A stretch of DNA of 64,000 nucleotides, taken from Rhexocercosporidium sp. MPI-PUGE-AT-0058. Lineage: Eukaryota > Ascomycota > Leotiomycetes > Helotiales. A program made the position numbers and the translations under genes. Each line of letters opens with the position of its first letter. Positions within the stretch are counted from its first letter, which is position 1. The stretch is taken from the NCBI GenBank assembly GCA_020746875.1, contig JAGTJL010000007.1:2108001-2172000 (forward strand). The letters are read 5' to 3'. Under the pieces are notes generated by a model that had not been told where the DNA came from, ran no database searches, and saw nothing but the letters and a program-made list of their open reading frames with translations. Shown here piece by piece: positions 21,812 to 34,967 of this stretch.

Positions 21812-23686
21812 TCAACTCGGCCTCCTCAAAGGATGCGCCTCCGTATTTAACACCCACTCATCCAAGCTAACAACGTTCCACTCCTCAAAGCAAAGATAAA
21901 AATACTTCAACGTCTCCGCCAACCAAAAGCTCTCCATACTATCCATCTTCTGTCCCACCTCCACCTCCGCCCCCCCTCCCTTGCCTGTCCCTTCATACTT
22001 AATCGTGACATCCAAGATAGCCGCCGCTGCGATTTTCGTGCGCGAGATCTTCTCGACCGCCGAGAACATCCGCCAGGCGGCTTCCATGTATTCGGCCTTA
22101 CCCGTCATGCGGTACATGAGGAAGACGGACTCGATGGCTTCTGGGCGGAGGATGTAGCGTCTGTCGTCTATGGCTGTGAAACCTTCTGGGAGGCGCCGCT
22201 CCTTGATGGCGGTTTGGGCGTTGAGGGTCTTATCGCTCTCGCTGGTCATGCGTGTGCCGGGGTAATTGTTGTTGAGTGCGTTGTGCCAGGTCTGCTCGCT
22301 CCATTTACATTCCTTGTCTGCACCGCATGGGAGAACAGTGAAGATCTCTGGCGCGATGCCATTGGCGCAGCTGTCGTATGCCCAGATACAACCATGCGTA
22401 AGCTCTTCCGCTATAGCTAGATCGGCTGGCCGGTCGAAGATCTTAGACGCGAGACCGACCATGCCGCCTGTGAAGCAGGTGAGATGCTGGCCGCGAGGGA
22501 ACATTGAAACATCGCCACTGCTTATGCGGACGTCGCCCGAAAATGTGAGTTTTGCATCTTTGGGGTTGTAGATCCGGAAGAACATGTGCTTCTTGGCTAC
22601 GTCGATGAATTTTTCGTAAAGGTTTTTGGGTTGAGCAAGAAGCCCACCAAGGATGAGGTATTGCTTGGGGAAGTACTCGTATAGCGAGTCGGACATGCCT
22701 CCTAGTGTAAAGAAAGTGTCTTCGTCAAATGATGGTTTGGACGCATCGATGCTGACAGGCCAAAGTCCGGGTAGTTTTGTACCGTTCTGAGACTTTTCAA
22801 ACTCGTCGCTTATCCTCTGGACAGCGTCGTAGTATTTCATATCCCCTGTCAATTGGGATAGTCTAGTGAATTCCAGACTCAGAGACCCCAATTCAGAAAC
22901 CAACATCCTCTGTGGAGCTTTTTGGGCATTCCCCTTGGCATACCTAATCCTGTCAGAACTTTCCTAGAACACTTATGGGCCAACTCACTTCTGCCAATCC
23001 CACCTCGAAATAGGCATCCTATTTGGCGTATCAAAACAAGACATCAACAACTCCCCCACCTCAACGGCCTTCCCCAATAACACCGGATATTTCGCACCAC
23101 TAATATCGTACGCCGCCAAGAAACCACCCATATATCGAATCGTCGTCTCGAAAACATTAACCGTATCCGTTTCCGTCGTCGAGAAATCAATCTCCTGCAC
23201 CGCATTGACAGCAATCTCAAAATCCGTCTTCATGCCCATAATCCACAACGTATCCAACGCATCCACGAGCGTAGCAGCCCACCCCCCAAACGTATCCTTA
23301 TACTGCCCCGACAGAGGCGCAACTTCATCCCGTAGCCAAGCATGCTCTTTGTATCCCGTCCAGCTGTGCACGAAGCTCTCCTTCACCGCAGCCCTTCTCT
23401 GCAGCCGCAGCTCCTTCGCCTTCGCATCTTCGACTGGGGGAGGTGCTTGTACTAAGGGGATCTTGTTCGGTCGTCCTGATGGTAGGGAAATGAGTGATGT
23501 GACGGGGTATCGGTCGGGGAGTTTCTTCCAGTGGACTTTGCCGTCGTTCTTGAAGGCCTTGGGGACGGGGATGTAGGGCGTGTAGCCGTAGTTCCACACA
23601 TTGCGTTCGTGCGTGAGGTAGTAGAGCGATATTATGGCGAAGACAATTGCCAGTGCGAACGCTCGCCAGCGGCGTATGGCGGGCAT
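21812..23686 (-). CDS. Class I alpha-1,2-mannosidase (GH47)
   Basis: Two exons on the minus strand, 23686-22989 and 22943-21812, give 609 aa. The 45-nt intron has donor GTGAGT and splits a Lys codon. GH47 enzymes trim alpha-1,2-mannose from N-glycans in the ER/Golgi and use Ca2+. Seen: a short cytosolic N-terminus, one signal-anchor helix (about residues 8-24), then a lumenal domain. GH47 signatures in order are HAWLRDEVAPLSG, LVDALDTLWIMGM, NVFETTIRYMGGFLAAYD, RGQHLTCFTGG, ILRPEAIESVFLMYRMTG, MESFWLAETLKYFYLCF and NTEAHPL. The last includes the Thr that binds calcium in the family. The acidic catalytic residues expected in these blocks are present. Length and topology fit a Golgi or ER alpha-mannosidase. 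I cannot separate the MNS1-like from the Golgi IA/IB-like subgroup without alignment. Confidence 0.93.
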
Positions 23687-25555
23687 GGTGTTTATTGGGG
23701 TAGAGGCGAGGATAGGAAGTATTCAGGGAGGTAGTGAGACGTCAATTGCGCTGACGGTCATGGATGTCGATAGCTGTGTAGAGCTCGTGCCTCTTCGTCA
23801 ATGGAGAATGGAAGTTTAGTATACACGTTGCGAGTATGCCGGCAGATACAGTAATATAACACAAATCTGAATGAGCGTGAAGAATGAAAGAGATGCGAGT
23901 TCTATTTGTGGAATGGTGGGTTATTGTTGTTATAGCTCTTGGGTTGCAATTGTCTTGGATAAGTATCTGAACTCCGTACAGAGTGTACCCGGGTTGTCCT
24001 ACGTCGTTGATTGGAGCTCCACTTGCCGGCTTGGCGGAGATCCAAGCCCGGACTAAATTCAGGGGTCACATCTGGTCTTGTCCCCCTCGCTTGCCACTTG
24101 GGATCGACTGATTTCCTTTGTTTGTGGTATACATTAACATGACTTTCAACTATAAATACCATGAAGATTTACAAATCTTCATTTCTTTGCAATGTCTATG
24201 TGTTCATCTCTGTGTTCCTGGTTAGCAACCCAAAAAGTCTAGGTCCACAAGTCCCCAAGTCCAAAGCCTCCCAAACTCGGTACATCCATCCCAGCCCATA
24301 ATCTACTCCAAGGAGGACTATTTAGCTTTCACATTTTCAACTCTGCTTTGAAAACCTATTCTCTCGTTGGTAGTCCATTCAAACATCAATTTTCAACAGA
24401 CCACACCTCCATGAAAAGTCCAAAGGGAATCTCCACCGTTGAGAACAAATCCACAGGATAACAGACAGATGAATTATGGCAGGTGAGTCGGACCAGGGAG
24501 AATGTCAGAAGAGTTTCGAGTCTTGAAACTGATATAGTCTTGTGAGAGAATGATATTTGGCTAACGATGGAATATATTAGCAGTGAACTTCCCGTCGAGC
24601 AGAGTTAACTTTAAACAAATTGCTTCCATATCAAACTCGCTGTATCCCAGGATCAGGAGAACTTAGCCCGTTTTTGATTGAAAGACCCCGATGAACATGA
24701 TCGGCAGCTCCAAGAGAAGAGCGAACCTTCAACTTGACATATTGACTGCCTGGCCGTCCCGCCTGTCTATGTTCTTGCCCTGCAGGTTGACTTATAAGAT
24801 ATTTGAAGCAACTCCTCAGTGGTATTAACAATCAGTGAGCTACGAAGGATGTAGGGGTGAAGAAGTAGAAGGACTCATGTTTATGAGGTGGAAGAGTTGT
24901 GTGATCTGGTATGACAGAAAGCTGGACGGTTCTTTGCTTTTTCGGTAGATATTTATTACTCGCTGTTACGTCGGGGGTTGAGTTTCAATGAATACGATTA
25001 TGTGCAAAGTTGTAAGAGATGTTTAAGAAGGTTAGATCGACGTTGGGTGAAAGAGAGCAGAATGCTGTGGTTTGCAAGGGCAGATGAATTTAACGATCTT
25101 GCTGCCTTGTTGATTTCTGCCCTGAGGAGAATAGTCGACTTTGACATGCGTGTTGTGCAAACTAGACCCGGATTATAACCCCAAGTTGAGCTCAAATAAA
25201 CAGGTACGTGGTAGAGCCCAAATGAAAGCAATCGATACACACTCGATTCCAGCAACATAAGGGCTTACACAAGAGGATGATGTTAACGCACCCATATCTA
25301 CCGAGAAGCAAAATCAATTGATATAAAGCGAGGCAAGGGATTAAATAGAACGCAATTGAATTGAAGGGTTATCATAGTAACGTTACTTGTGACCCATGCC
25401 AGCCAACCAATCTACCTAGACCATTTCCCTCCGTCCACCCATCCATCCAGTCATTCCACGAGACATGCCTTACGTCTCCAAAAATCCTGGAGTGCGAAAA
25501 GGCCGTGCAACATTCGGAGCCTGCTCGCTTGTCTCCCACTAAGCATACCAGATCT
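23687..25555. other. Intergenic region
   Basis: About 1.9 kb between the GH47 promoter and the 3' end of calmodulin. The part adjoining 25555 is likely calmodulin 3' UTR. No coding frame with motif support, no RNA gene and no repeat was seen. Confidence 0.35.
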
Positions 25556-26554
<999 letters not shown>

Positions 26555-26988
26555 CTTGAAGGGTGTGTAGTGGGTGAAGGACGGAGAGGGAGGAGATGGT
26601 GAGGGTTATGTATTGCGCGGCGAGAGGATGTTGAGTCAGGATGCGGTGGTGGTCGGGCGTTGTCTGGTGTTTGTGTTGTTGTGGGCAGACTGACGAGAAG
26701 TGGAAGTGGAAGTAGAAGTGTTGATGGATTGTGATCCAGGTGGGTTCGGGCATTGAGGTGGTGCGGCGACCTGGATCAACCAATATGGCAGAATCATGAG
26801 CGACCAGTTCCCGGCCAGGTTGACCTTCAGCCTCATGCCTCAGGACTGGAGCTCGAGGAACAAGACAACAACCAACTATGCTTCCACCGTTCACAGCACC
26901 ACCATTTTCTATTCTTCTTTCTTGGTGATTGCGCAGATGATATCTTAACACAGCTTCTCCTCGACTCAGACTATCCACAACCGTCACC
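26555..26988. promoter_or_regulatory. Shared promoter region of calmodulin and TLG2
   Basis: 434 bp separate two divergent housekeeping start codons, so both promoters and both 5' leaders must lie here or in the first introns. I see CT-rich tracts upstream of each gene but no specific operator I can name. Confidence 0.5.
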
Positions 26989-28198
26989 ATGTGGCGCGAT
27001 CGCACCAATCTGTACGCTCTCTCTTCCACGTACACCCTTCCACCAACCAACCTGCTAACAAGCCGCACAGCTACATTTCCTACCGTCAATCATACGCCCA
27101 TCACCCCGCCAAAAAGACGAAATACTCCTCTTCAAGCAATGGCTACAGCTCCTCCATCCCCTCCGGCTCCTCAGAGCGTCAAGGCCTCATGTCAGCCGGC
27201 GCATTCGAAGATGACGGCGACGCAGTGATAGAAATGGACCTCCTTCCCCCAAGATGGGCAGACATATCCGACGAAGTGACCGAATACCTCACAGACATCG
27301 CATCGAAGAGCGTTAAGCTGGAAAAGCTACATCAGAAACATGTACTACCCGGCTTCGACGATGAGGATGTCAAGAGGAATGAAGAGGGTGAGATTGAACG
27401 CCTGACGCAGGATATCACGCGCGGGTTCCATGATTGCCAGAAAGCTATTCAGAGGGTTGAGATGATGGTTCGAGAGAATAAGCAGCAGGGTGGAATCAGT
27501 AAAGGGGAGGAAACCATGGCGAGGAATATACAGATCTCTCTTGCTGGGAGGGTACAAGAGGCCAGCGCTGGATTCAGGAAAAAGCAGAGCGCATACCTGA
27601 AGAGTGTGTTTCACTTCTCCTTCCCCCCTCTCTCGAATCTTGCATCTTGCACAATGGGCACAACTGATTAAATATAATCATAGAACTCCGTGGCCTCTCT
27701 GGCATGAACTCATCAATAGACCGAACCTCCACACCATCATACACAAATTACACCGACCCTTCCCTCATGGAATCCGACGCCGACAAATCCTACTCTCAAT
27801 CCACCCTCCAACAAACATCCCAAAAACAACTCACCTCCAACGACGCTGCCATCATGCAGCGCGAACGCGAAATAACAGATATAGCACAAGGCATCATCGA
27901 ACTAGCCGACATCTTCAAAGAGCTCCAAACCATGATCATCGACCAGGGCACTATGCTCGACCGTATCGATTACAACGTGGAGCGCATGGCGGTCGATGTC
28001 AAGGCCGCAGATAAGGAGTTGAATGTCGCGAGTGGGTATCAGAAGAAGGGGACGAAGAGGAGGATTATCTTCCTTTTGATTCTGTTGGTGGTGGGCATGT
28101 TTATTCTTTTAATGGTTAAGCCAAGGAGGCATAGTGGGAGTTCGAATCCCGCGCCGGATCCGGATCCGGATCCGGTTGCTGAGAATGTTCCGCCCTGA
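26989..28198 (+). CDS. TLG2: Endosomal/TGN t-SNARE, syntaxin-16/Tlg2 type
   Basis: Three exons, 26989-27011, 27071-27603 and 27684-28198, give 356 aa. Tlg2 is the Qa-SNARE for fusion of endosome-derived vesicles with the trans-Golgi. Seen: the hallmark start MWRDRTNLYISYRQSYAHHP, interrupted by intron 1 after codon 7. A helical Habc region spans about residues 80-185, with YLKKLRG at the second junction. A Qa-SNARE motif begins MQREREITDIAQGIIELADI, carries the zero-layer Gln in IIDQGTMLDRIDYN, and is followed by the basic stop KKGTKRR. One C-terminal membrane anchor follows (IIFLLILLVVGMFILLMV). The cytosol-opposite tail of about 25 residues has a Pro-Asp repeat. Intron 2 has a GTGTGT donor. 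It is divergent from calmodulin. Confidence 0.95.
28153..28176 (+). repeat. GGATCC hexamer tandem repeat in TLG2 tail
   Basis: About four copies of CCGGAT encode alternating Pro-Asp in the extreme C-terminus of Tlg2, after the membrane anchor. This is a small minisatellite inside a coding exon and is probably variable in length. Confidence 0.7.
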
Positions 28199-30754
28199 AT
28201 ATATTGAGATACCCTATCAAGCAAGTTTTGTTGTGTTCGTATTTTGGCACGTGAGAGCGTGAAAGCGTGAGAGCGAACCTTGGGTGAGCATGATACAAAG
28301 AACCAGGCCTGTCATTTGGATTAATATGTCCCGGTGAGCAACCTTTGACGTCAGTTGACCACCGCTAGTGCTACCAACTCGGCAGCTACCACCCTCTCTC
28401 ACCTACCCCCATATCAACTCATTCCCCTCCAAATCTAACACCTATAGACACAGTCACCAATTCCAATTACCAGAAACTAACAGACCGGAAGCCCAGGTTG
28501 TTCCCAGCACTCTTGTGAGATGCAGGAGCTCAGCCTCCATGGCCTAGCCTGCTTGCGTGGTTCCGAAACCTCTCGTAGCCACTTGATATACCATATCACG
28601 ACGCCTCGCTCTCAATGGAATACTGGTTATGGCAAAGCTAGTCTATTCGCTTCGCTTCTCTGAGATTTGACAACACATCTAACGACGACAAGAACAACTC
28701 CAATAACAATAATAGATCTCGCTTGACTCCGGTCTCCCCTCTTCTACCTACCATCAGTCTCCCAGGTTCTACCAACAACATCACTACTACAACACATCAT
28801 CTCATACCAGATAACACCACAAGCACAAGCACAATCACAATCGCCCTACCCACTTAACGCGAAAGCGTATCCTGTCATCTTTGTCGCTCATTGCTTAGTG
28901 TGTCAAGTATTCCTGTTTTAAATCTGCTAACAGTAAGCGATATTGATGTCAATTTAAGATTACATTAAACAGAATGTATGGAGTGCTCAGTGGAGTGGAA
29001 GCTTGTGATGTTGGTGGTGTCGGGAGTGAAATTTGGAGTCGAAGACTGGAGTTGAGTTGGATAGATGTAGGATGTGTGATTGCTTATATTGTGAGAGGAG
29101 ATGGGAATGGTGGGATTTGAAGCTTACAAACACAGAGGGCACAAACTAAATCAACTGGTCGTGAATGAAGCGAGTTCTGATTCTCGACTAAGAGGCGGTG
29201 GATCTCAATATGGTATGGTAGACAGATGCGTGGGATGTTGGGCGTGTTGGGCGGCTGGCTTGAATTTGACTTTATTTTGTGTGTGACTCTCATCATTGTG
29301 ATGCTTTCTTCAAGACATAGCTACCCTACTCGCTGCCTTGCGGCTATCATTGTCAAAGTATATGTTGCTGTCCACGATCTTGCTCCAGTCCAAGTTCCAG
29401 CCTCTTCAATCTCAGATTCGACACAGTATCGATCACATCACTTGACACTGTTGTAATCAGTGATCTTTTCAAAGGCAGGAAGATGTAAACAGAGCAACAT
29501 AAACATAATCAACGTGTCCCCCTCCCCCCTAAGAGTTCCTCAAGCACGAGCAATGATATTCGAGGACGCGGCTTCACTTGGCCGTGTCTAGCTCAGGAAT
29601 CTGCGGAGGTTGGTATTTACATGAATGTACAGTTACCTAGACCATCTGGTAGTTGAATTGTAATGTAATCGTTTGTCTCTCCGTTTGTCTGTCGTACCAA
29701 AATTTCTCTCTCGAAGCTGCGCAGAGGATTACAAACTTCTACAGGTACAAAACAACAACATATATTCTTCCCGCTTGACCCCTAATTAGAACATATAAAT
29801 TGCCCTCGTAATATATGCCTATAATAACAACCTCCTCACTTAGCCCGAAGCCCACCACACTTCCCCTTCAAGTCCCCCTTCAAGTCCCCCTTCAAGTCCC
29901 CCTTCCAGACAGTGAGTCTTGACGGCTGACCTTGATTTAAGGCACTGTAATCCCTACGAAATACAGCATGGGTAGTCTTTAAAGTGTGATTTAAGAAGAT
30001 ATTCTCATTCTCCAACGACATAATTGCTGTCAAATAGCTCATCGATGTCAAACCTTGCTATGCTGTTAATTCTCAAGACCAATCCCAAATTATAGTCAGC
30101 CTACCAAGCCTCCACGTATCAGAGATCCCGAGTGTTAAGCTGCTCCAAAAGATCTGTTGACCCTCCTCGTACTTATAAGCAAAGAATGGGGCGCCAAATT
30201 ATGGCAGTTGTAGAAGCGTTTGAAAATGGAAAATGTGTCGGCCGAACTACTGTATGTTATCAACAGAATGTCAACTACGTTTCGCACCTGCGAAGAACAT
30301 GTAGTGGTCAGACAAACCTTAGAATGTTTTCTCCGGAGACAGGAGTGTCTTTATACTTCCTAGTAGGAGCTCATGGTCACAGTGATTATTGAGATTTAGA
30401 CGAAAGGATATTTAGTTAGGTAATGTCAGACACAATCAGCATACTTTAAGACCCGCGTGCTATTGACTTGCGAGAATGCCAGGCATTTCTGAAGTACTTC
30501 AGGACATATTCTGCACTATTGAGGTAGAATGCTTTATCGAAATGCAAAGAATGATCTTGGCTGCATGTTCAATCAAGTTCTCATATCAATGCTTTTATAA
30601 TTCTCGTTCTGGTCAACCCTTCATGCAACATGCTTGATGCGACCTTAGCCTGCGGACCACTGCGGTAGAGCTATCAAGCTTTCCATGAACCTCAAACGCT
30701 ACCCCTTGTGTTTGTCTTTATATCGTGTAACATAGTCTATGCGGCTCCCCTTTC
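28199..30754. other. Intergenic region (2.6 kb)
   Basis: Contains the presumed TLG2 3' UTR and the end of the 2EXR gene. A short tandem repeat lies at 29866-29905. I find no supported coding frame. 28400-28950 is rich in CA/CT tracts. Confidence 0.35.
29863..29906 (+). repeat. 12-bp tandem repeat
   Basis: About three and a half perfect copies of CCCTTCAAGTCC lie head to tail, with the unit boundary arbitrary. The tract is non-coding as far as I can see. Confidence 0.8.
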
Positions 30755-31684
30755 TCAAAAATCCATGGACGAAAAACTCATTATGTTATTTCCACGGGAA
30801 ACATGTGCTACGGAACAAACAACCAGACCCCTTTTTGCGGGATCCTGAAAGAACATTCTGGCTTCTTCTATTCTTTCTGTAAGAGCAGAAGAAGTCTCGG
30901 TACTGGATGAAAGTACGGCTTCCGCATCCTCCAGCATAATTTCGCCTTTGGGTCGATCTTGCTTATGAATATCGAGAAAGATCCAATTGATATCACTGAC
31001 GGTGACTATGATAGACTCCAGACTGGGAAAAAAACGAGTGATTTTCCCTTCATTGTATGTTGCTCCCTCGTGAACCTCAACATACTCGCAAGCGAGAGTT
31101 TTGAGCTTCTTGAGACATGCTATCGATATCAATGCACCCAAAGACTGGGCTGTAATACTCATGAAATCAAACTGGTTGGCGGAAATGTAGAGCGTATCGA
31201 TGCTAGGGTCGATGTACGTCACGGAGCCGTGCGTAAGTCGGCAAGGATCTGGGTCGAAGTCTTCATCCTCTTCGTCATAAGTCCTGATTTCATTGGTAAT
31301 CGTAACTTTGAGGAATGGATAGTAGAAGTTCAGGAACTCTTCTCGGGACTCCTTGTTTGCTCGCAGCAGTGAGGATGGTACGCCTTGACTCTCGTGGCGA
31401 CATGCCCACTCCGTTTCGTTCACCCAATCTACCTCGATAACTCGTGGGCCAGGGAGTGCGTGGAACCACACTTTGCAACGCAGCTCAGCTGGCAACATCG
31501 GAAAGATAGTGAAGATCTTCAGAGGGGCTTTGATACCCGAGGCAATCTTGACTGACTCAGGAGCAACGGCTGCGGGACCATCTTCGGATTTGGTGGAGTT
31601 CATAGCTGCTGGTGACTTGGGCAGGAGGGAGCCCGTAGAATCTTCGATTGAAGTATTAACAGGCGGGCTAATTTCAGCTTCCAT
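30755..31684 (-). CDS. 2EXR domain protein (intact copy)
   Basis: A single exon of 309 aa. Residues 1-55 are polar. The 2EXR signature follows: FTIFPMLPAELRCKVWFHAL, PGPRVIEVDW and SLLRANKESREEFL, the pattern LPxELRxxIW...PRVIEVxW...LLxxNxESR that names this large fungal family. Further on are SVTYIDPSIDTLYI and a C-terminal helical half ending SFSSMDF. There is no signal peptide or membrane helix. The molecular role of the family is unknown. Three degenerate relatives follow within 4 kb, so this is the only copy here that can make a full protein. The start ATG at 31684 is the first in frame and sits well upstream of the domain. Confidence 0.88.
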   Translation of the reverse strand: MEAEISPPVNTSIEDSTGSLLPKSPAAMNSTKSEDGPAAVAPESVKIASGIKAPLKIFTIFPMLPAELRCKVWFHALPGPRVIEVDWVNETEWACRHESQGVPSSLLRANKESREEFLNFYYPFLKVTITNEIRTYDEEDEDFDPDPCRLTHGSVTYIDPSIDTLYISANQFDFMSITAQSLGALISIACLKKLKTLACEYVEVHEGATYNEGKITRFFPSLESIIVTVSDINWIFLDIHKQDRPKGEIMLEDAEAVLSSSTETSSALTERIEEARMFFQDPAKRGLVVCSVAHVSRGNNIMSFSSMDF

Positions 31685-32630
31685 GTCATGGGCCGCCTTT
31701 GGCCTAGGGGGTTTTGTCGTTGGCGGGAAACCTCATGGAGGCTAGAGGAGAATCAGCTGGCGAACTACACAAAAACACGGACTCTTCACGAAGCTTCTCT
31801 TTCGCACTCACTGATAGGCCTGGATGGAGGCGACACCTCAAAGCGCTAGCCACGCTTTAACGTGGTGGGATGCCTTTTGACTGTTTCGTGTTGCGCAGGC
31901 GTGTTGGTGCTGAGTGTAAGTTCAAGAAGTTAGAGAGCTGCTAGATTTAAGGGTGTGTAGTGGTGAATAGCTTATGAATATCTTTCCCGGCGTCGCGATC
32001 ACGTTCTGAAGTCGTAATTCTCGCGCGTTGTTGAAGTCGATGTTGTTGAGGAAGGAGGAAGTTGAGGATATTCTTGGGTTTTAAGTTGATTCAGCGAATC
32101 ATAACGAGCCGAGCAGCGGTCTAGTCGCCTCGCCAATTAACACCTGGAGCTACTTCCAGGCTACGCCTTCCGTCCGAAGTGAAAGTGAACTTTAGAGGAT
32201 CTCTCAAAAGCGAATGTAAACCTACATCATATTCTGCAGACAAAGCATCTCTTTTGTTAACAAAGTTGCAGTTCGTCTAGTATTTCGCTGCAACTGCATA
32301 TATCTATTGCAATATCAAAGAGATACAAGTGTACTGGTCGGCAGGAAGCTCAAGGTACTTCAGATGTAGTTCATTTGATTCGTGTCATTTTCTAAGAGTT
32401 CATCTCGTTAGAAGTCCAGAAGTTATTGGCTGTTGTATCGTCAGGCTTGGTAAGAGAATCCCTCAGGATCTATGGGGAAAAAGCAAAGCTCGCATGCAGG
32501 CCATGACAAGTACTCTCCATCAATTGAGAAAGTTTATTCCCACAAAATCCACGACACTGAGTCACATACACGCTGCTTTCTTTGAAAGCCACCAACCACT
32601 ACTTCTCCTAATGCTCTCTGCCAAATCGCA
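31685..32630. other. Intergenic region in the 2EXR cluster
   Basis: About 950 bp containing the promoter of the intact 2EXR gene. I see no gene. Frames on the + strand at 32329-32760 overlap the decayed copy and start with a non-ATG codon. Confidence 0.3.
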
Positions 32631-33343
32631 TCATGACACTACCACGAGAAACGAGACCAGAACACATATAGCCTCATCATTAGCAGATGGATCCTGGAAA
32701 AGAGCCTTGGCTCCCTCTATGGCTGCCTCAAGTAAGGAGTACTGGTCATCGATTTTGTAATCCCCGGTATTGGCACTGTGGAACTCGATCTCTCTAGCTG
32801 GACGCTTCAAGTCAAACATCTCACCTGAGTAATCCATGCAACTAAGATTGGAGAGTGCTACAATGATAGTCTTGATGGATAGAAGGTGATGGAAGAAGCG
32901 CTCCCTGTCATATACAGTGACGACCTCGTTGTACTCGCATGCAAGTCTCTCAACCTCTCTCAACCCCTTTGAGACATTCAATCTTGCTGAGTGTCTCTAT
33001 GTATGTCGGTACCGTGGTGCCCAAAACCCTCATTGACTGCACAGATGTAGACGGTATCAATGGCTGGACAGGTGTAGGTGACCGAACTAGTGTTACAGGT
33101 TGGCAGCTGTTCTGCAGCTGGTAGCCTGGTCGTAGGCTCCTTCAATAGCTACCTGAAGAAACGGGAGACGGTGTCTCAAGAACTCTTCGCGGGACTCCTG
33201 GTTGTTTCCAAGAAGTCCGGAAGGGCTGGCTTCACTTTCTTTGCGACAGACCCAGATCTTGCCCGCGGAGTGTATGTTGTCGATTTCGAAATCTCGAGCT
33301 GGTGGGAAAGAAGAAGAATTCAAAGATATTGACGTGGTCTTTA
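32631..33343 (-). pseudogene. Decayed 2EXR gene, copy 2
   Basis: Fragments in different frames align in order with the intact neighbour. 33323-33093 gives PPARDFEIDNIHSAGKIW and NNQESREEFLRHRLPFLQV. About 33070-33020, in another frame, gives SVTYTCPAIDTVYIC. 32981-32631 gives VERLACEYNEVVTVYDRERF and a tail with ALFQDPSANDEAICVLV. The N-terminal LPxELRxxIW block is missing. At least two frame changes and a stop separate the pieces. The intact neighbour has no intron here, so splicing is unlikely to rescue it. Some codons still look constrained, which points to fairly recent decay. Confidence 0.75.
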
Positions 33344-33916
33344 GCGATTATCTTGCCACACTAGTGAAATAAATTCTAGTCTTTGTGCTAAAATCATGCT
33401 TATTTGCTTTGCGGGTAATGCGTAACTGATTGCTAGATAGATAGAGCCTAAGAAACCCTGAGGCGTCTTGCAAACAGCAAACAACTAAGAGTTATTTCCA
33501 ATTCCGTCATGCGCATAATTTTCTTTGAGCATTGGGGAAAGAGTAGACTGGAGATTGCGTTATTCATAATCAAATTAAATAGGTGACAGGAAGCAGGATG
33601 TTGTCGATCTTCATCAACATCTCCCTTACGATGAGGGAACAAAACCAACCACTTCTGAGTACCAACTTCTTCTCCTCCGTCCACATCCGCAAGTCCTAGG
33701 GGACACTGATATTTGTAGGAGTGTTGGGTTTCCATTTTACTATCAAATTGTATCAAGTGGTGCCTTCCATCTTGACAGTCACGCCTCCCCGCGTAACTAT
33801 CTTGAAGAGAGGAAGAACGGATGTTGATGCTTGAACTAAAGAATAATCTAGAACTTCTGTTAAAAGCCTTCAAATTAAAGAGTAAGATATTGACTCTAAA
33901 TCACAAGGGTAGCTAT
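33344..33916. other. Intergenic spacer between decayed copies
   Basis: About 570 bp. A 141-codon frame on the minus strand at 33448-33873 has no motif. I see nothing supported. Confidence 0.3.
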
Positions 33917-34210
33917 TCACCGGGATTTAGGATCGGAAGTCCCCAGAGTACTTGTTGGTCCGCAGGCTGCTTGCATTGGCCAACTGAGGACCTGCACAAT
34001 TTGATGCACTTTCCACCTTCCCTCACCATCCCCTAAGAGCGTGCATGGCTTTCTGCCACTGTTCATTGGATAGAACCAACCATCAATCAAGGACATCAGA
34101 CCATTCGATCTCCCCAACCTGAGCGCCAGGTGAAACTTCCTTTTGGAACATGAGTTGGAGCTCAAACGGAGGCTTGCCGAATATAAGGAAGTTTCGACGA
34201 GTCGGGTCAT
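33917..34210 (-). pseudogene. Decayed 2EXR gene fragment, copy 3
   Basis: One frame reads IFGKPPFELQLMFQKEV then GAQVGEIEWSDVL, a worn version of the LPxELRxMIW...PRVxEIEW block. A second frame takes over with LIDGWFYPMNSGRKPC, which matches MNDWFCPTESAEKPC in the + strand copy at 35.2 kb. The frame change lies near 34100. The rest of the gene is not found, so this is a truncated, frameshifted remnant. Confidence 0.65.
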
Positions 34211-34967
34211 ATGTTGGTGTTCGCATGATTCTTGACGAGAGAACTTCTTGTTAGCAAAGAACTGCAACACAAACTGGGAATCGTGCTCAGCTGCGAGGTT
34301 TTAACGTTTCAAGTTGAGTTTTGGACGTGGTGCTATTCTACCGCGAAAGTGGCTGTCAAGGTCCTCCAGCTGCTCAGCTTCGAAGGCGGTATCAGTGTCG
34401 CGGTTGGTAGACCCCTTCTCAGCAGCCTCAAGACTTTCCTGTTCCTTCCTGCATCGACATCATTTTTCAAAAATTAAGTTGTCAGGGACTGAAAACGCCC
34501 CCTCGGCAGATCTTTCGGAGCTTGTCGACCACCGCAAATCACCTTGACTGTCACCTTTCATTCGAATTTCCCAACGTTCTTCCGTGGAGAAGGATCGCTT
34601 AGCTTAGCGTTAAAGCAGTAAACAATCCAGTAAGGATTGGTGTGAACGAGCCAAGACCACCAGTCCAGCCAGTATTTGTGCGCTTGTTTGAGTTATACTT
34701 TGTCATCAAGCGTATTTCTTGATTTCTTGACCTTCTAACGTTCTAGCGCCAGTCTGCTGCTCTGCGATCTCTCCAAACGGACCAAACCCAAATCTCCTTT
34801 AACTCGTCCAAGACGCGTTCTCCAGCGATAACAAATAGTGCAATTTCCATCCACTACTCCCATGATCGACGCATTTCCTTAAGTCTCCGATGCGATGCTC
34901 AACCACCACAAACACCTTTAAGAACAACAGTCACGCAGTCGGCCAAAAATCACGCGATCTCATCGAC
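34211..34967. other. Intergenic region
   Basis: About 750 bp between two oppositely oriented 2EXR remnants. Short frames are present but none shows a motif. 34650-34890 probably holds the former promoter of the + strand copy. Confidence 0.25.

Noticed and set aside
28136..28152. tRNA-like B-box (GAGTTCGAATCCCGC)
   Set aside because: It lies inside the TLG2 coding exon (Ser-Ser-Asn-Pro), and no matching acceptor stem, D-arm or A-box is found upstream at tRNA distance.
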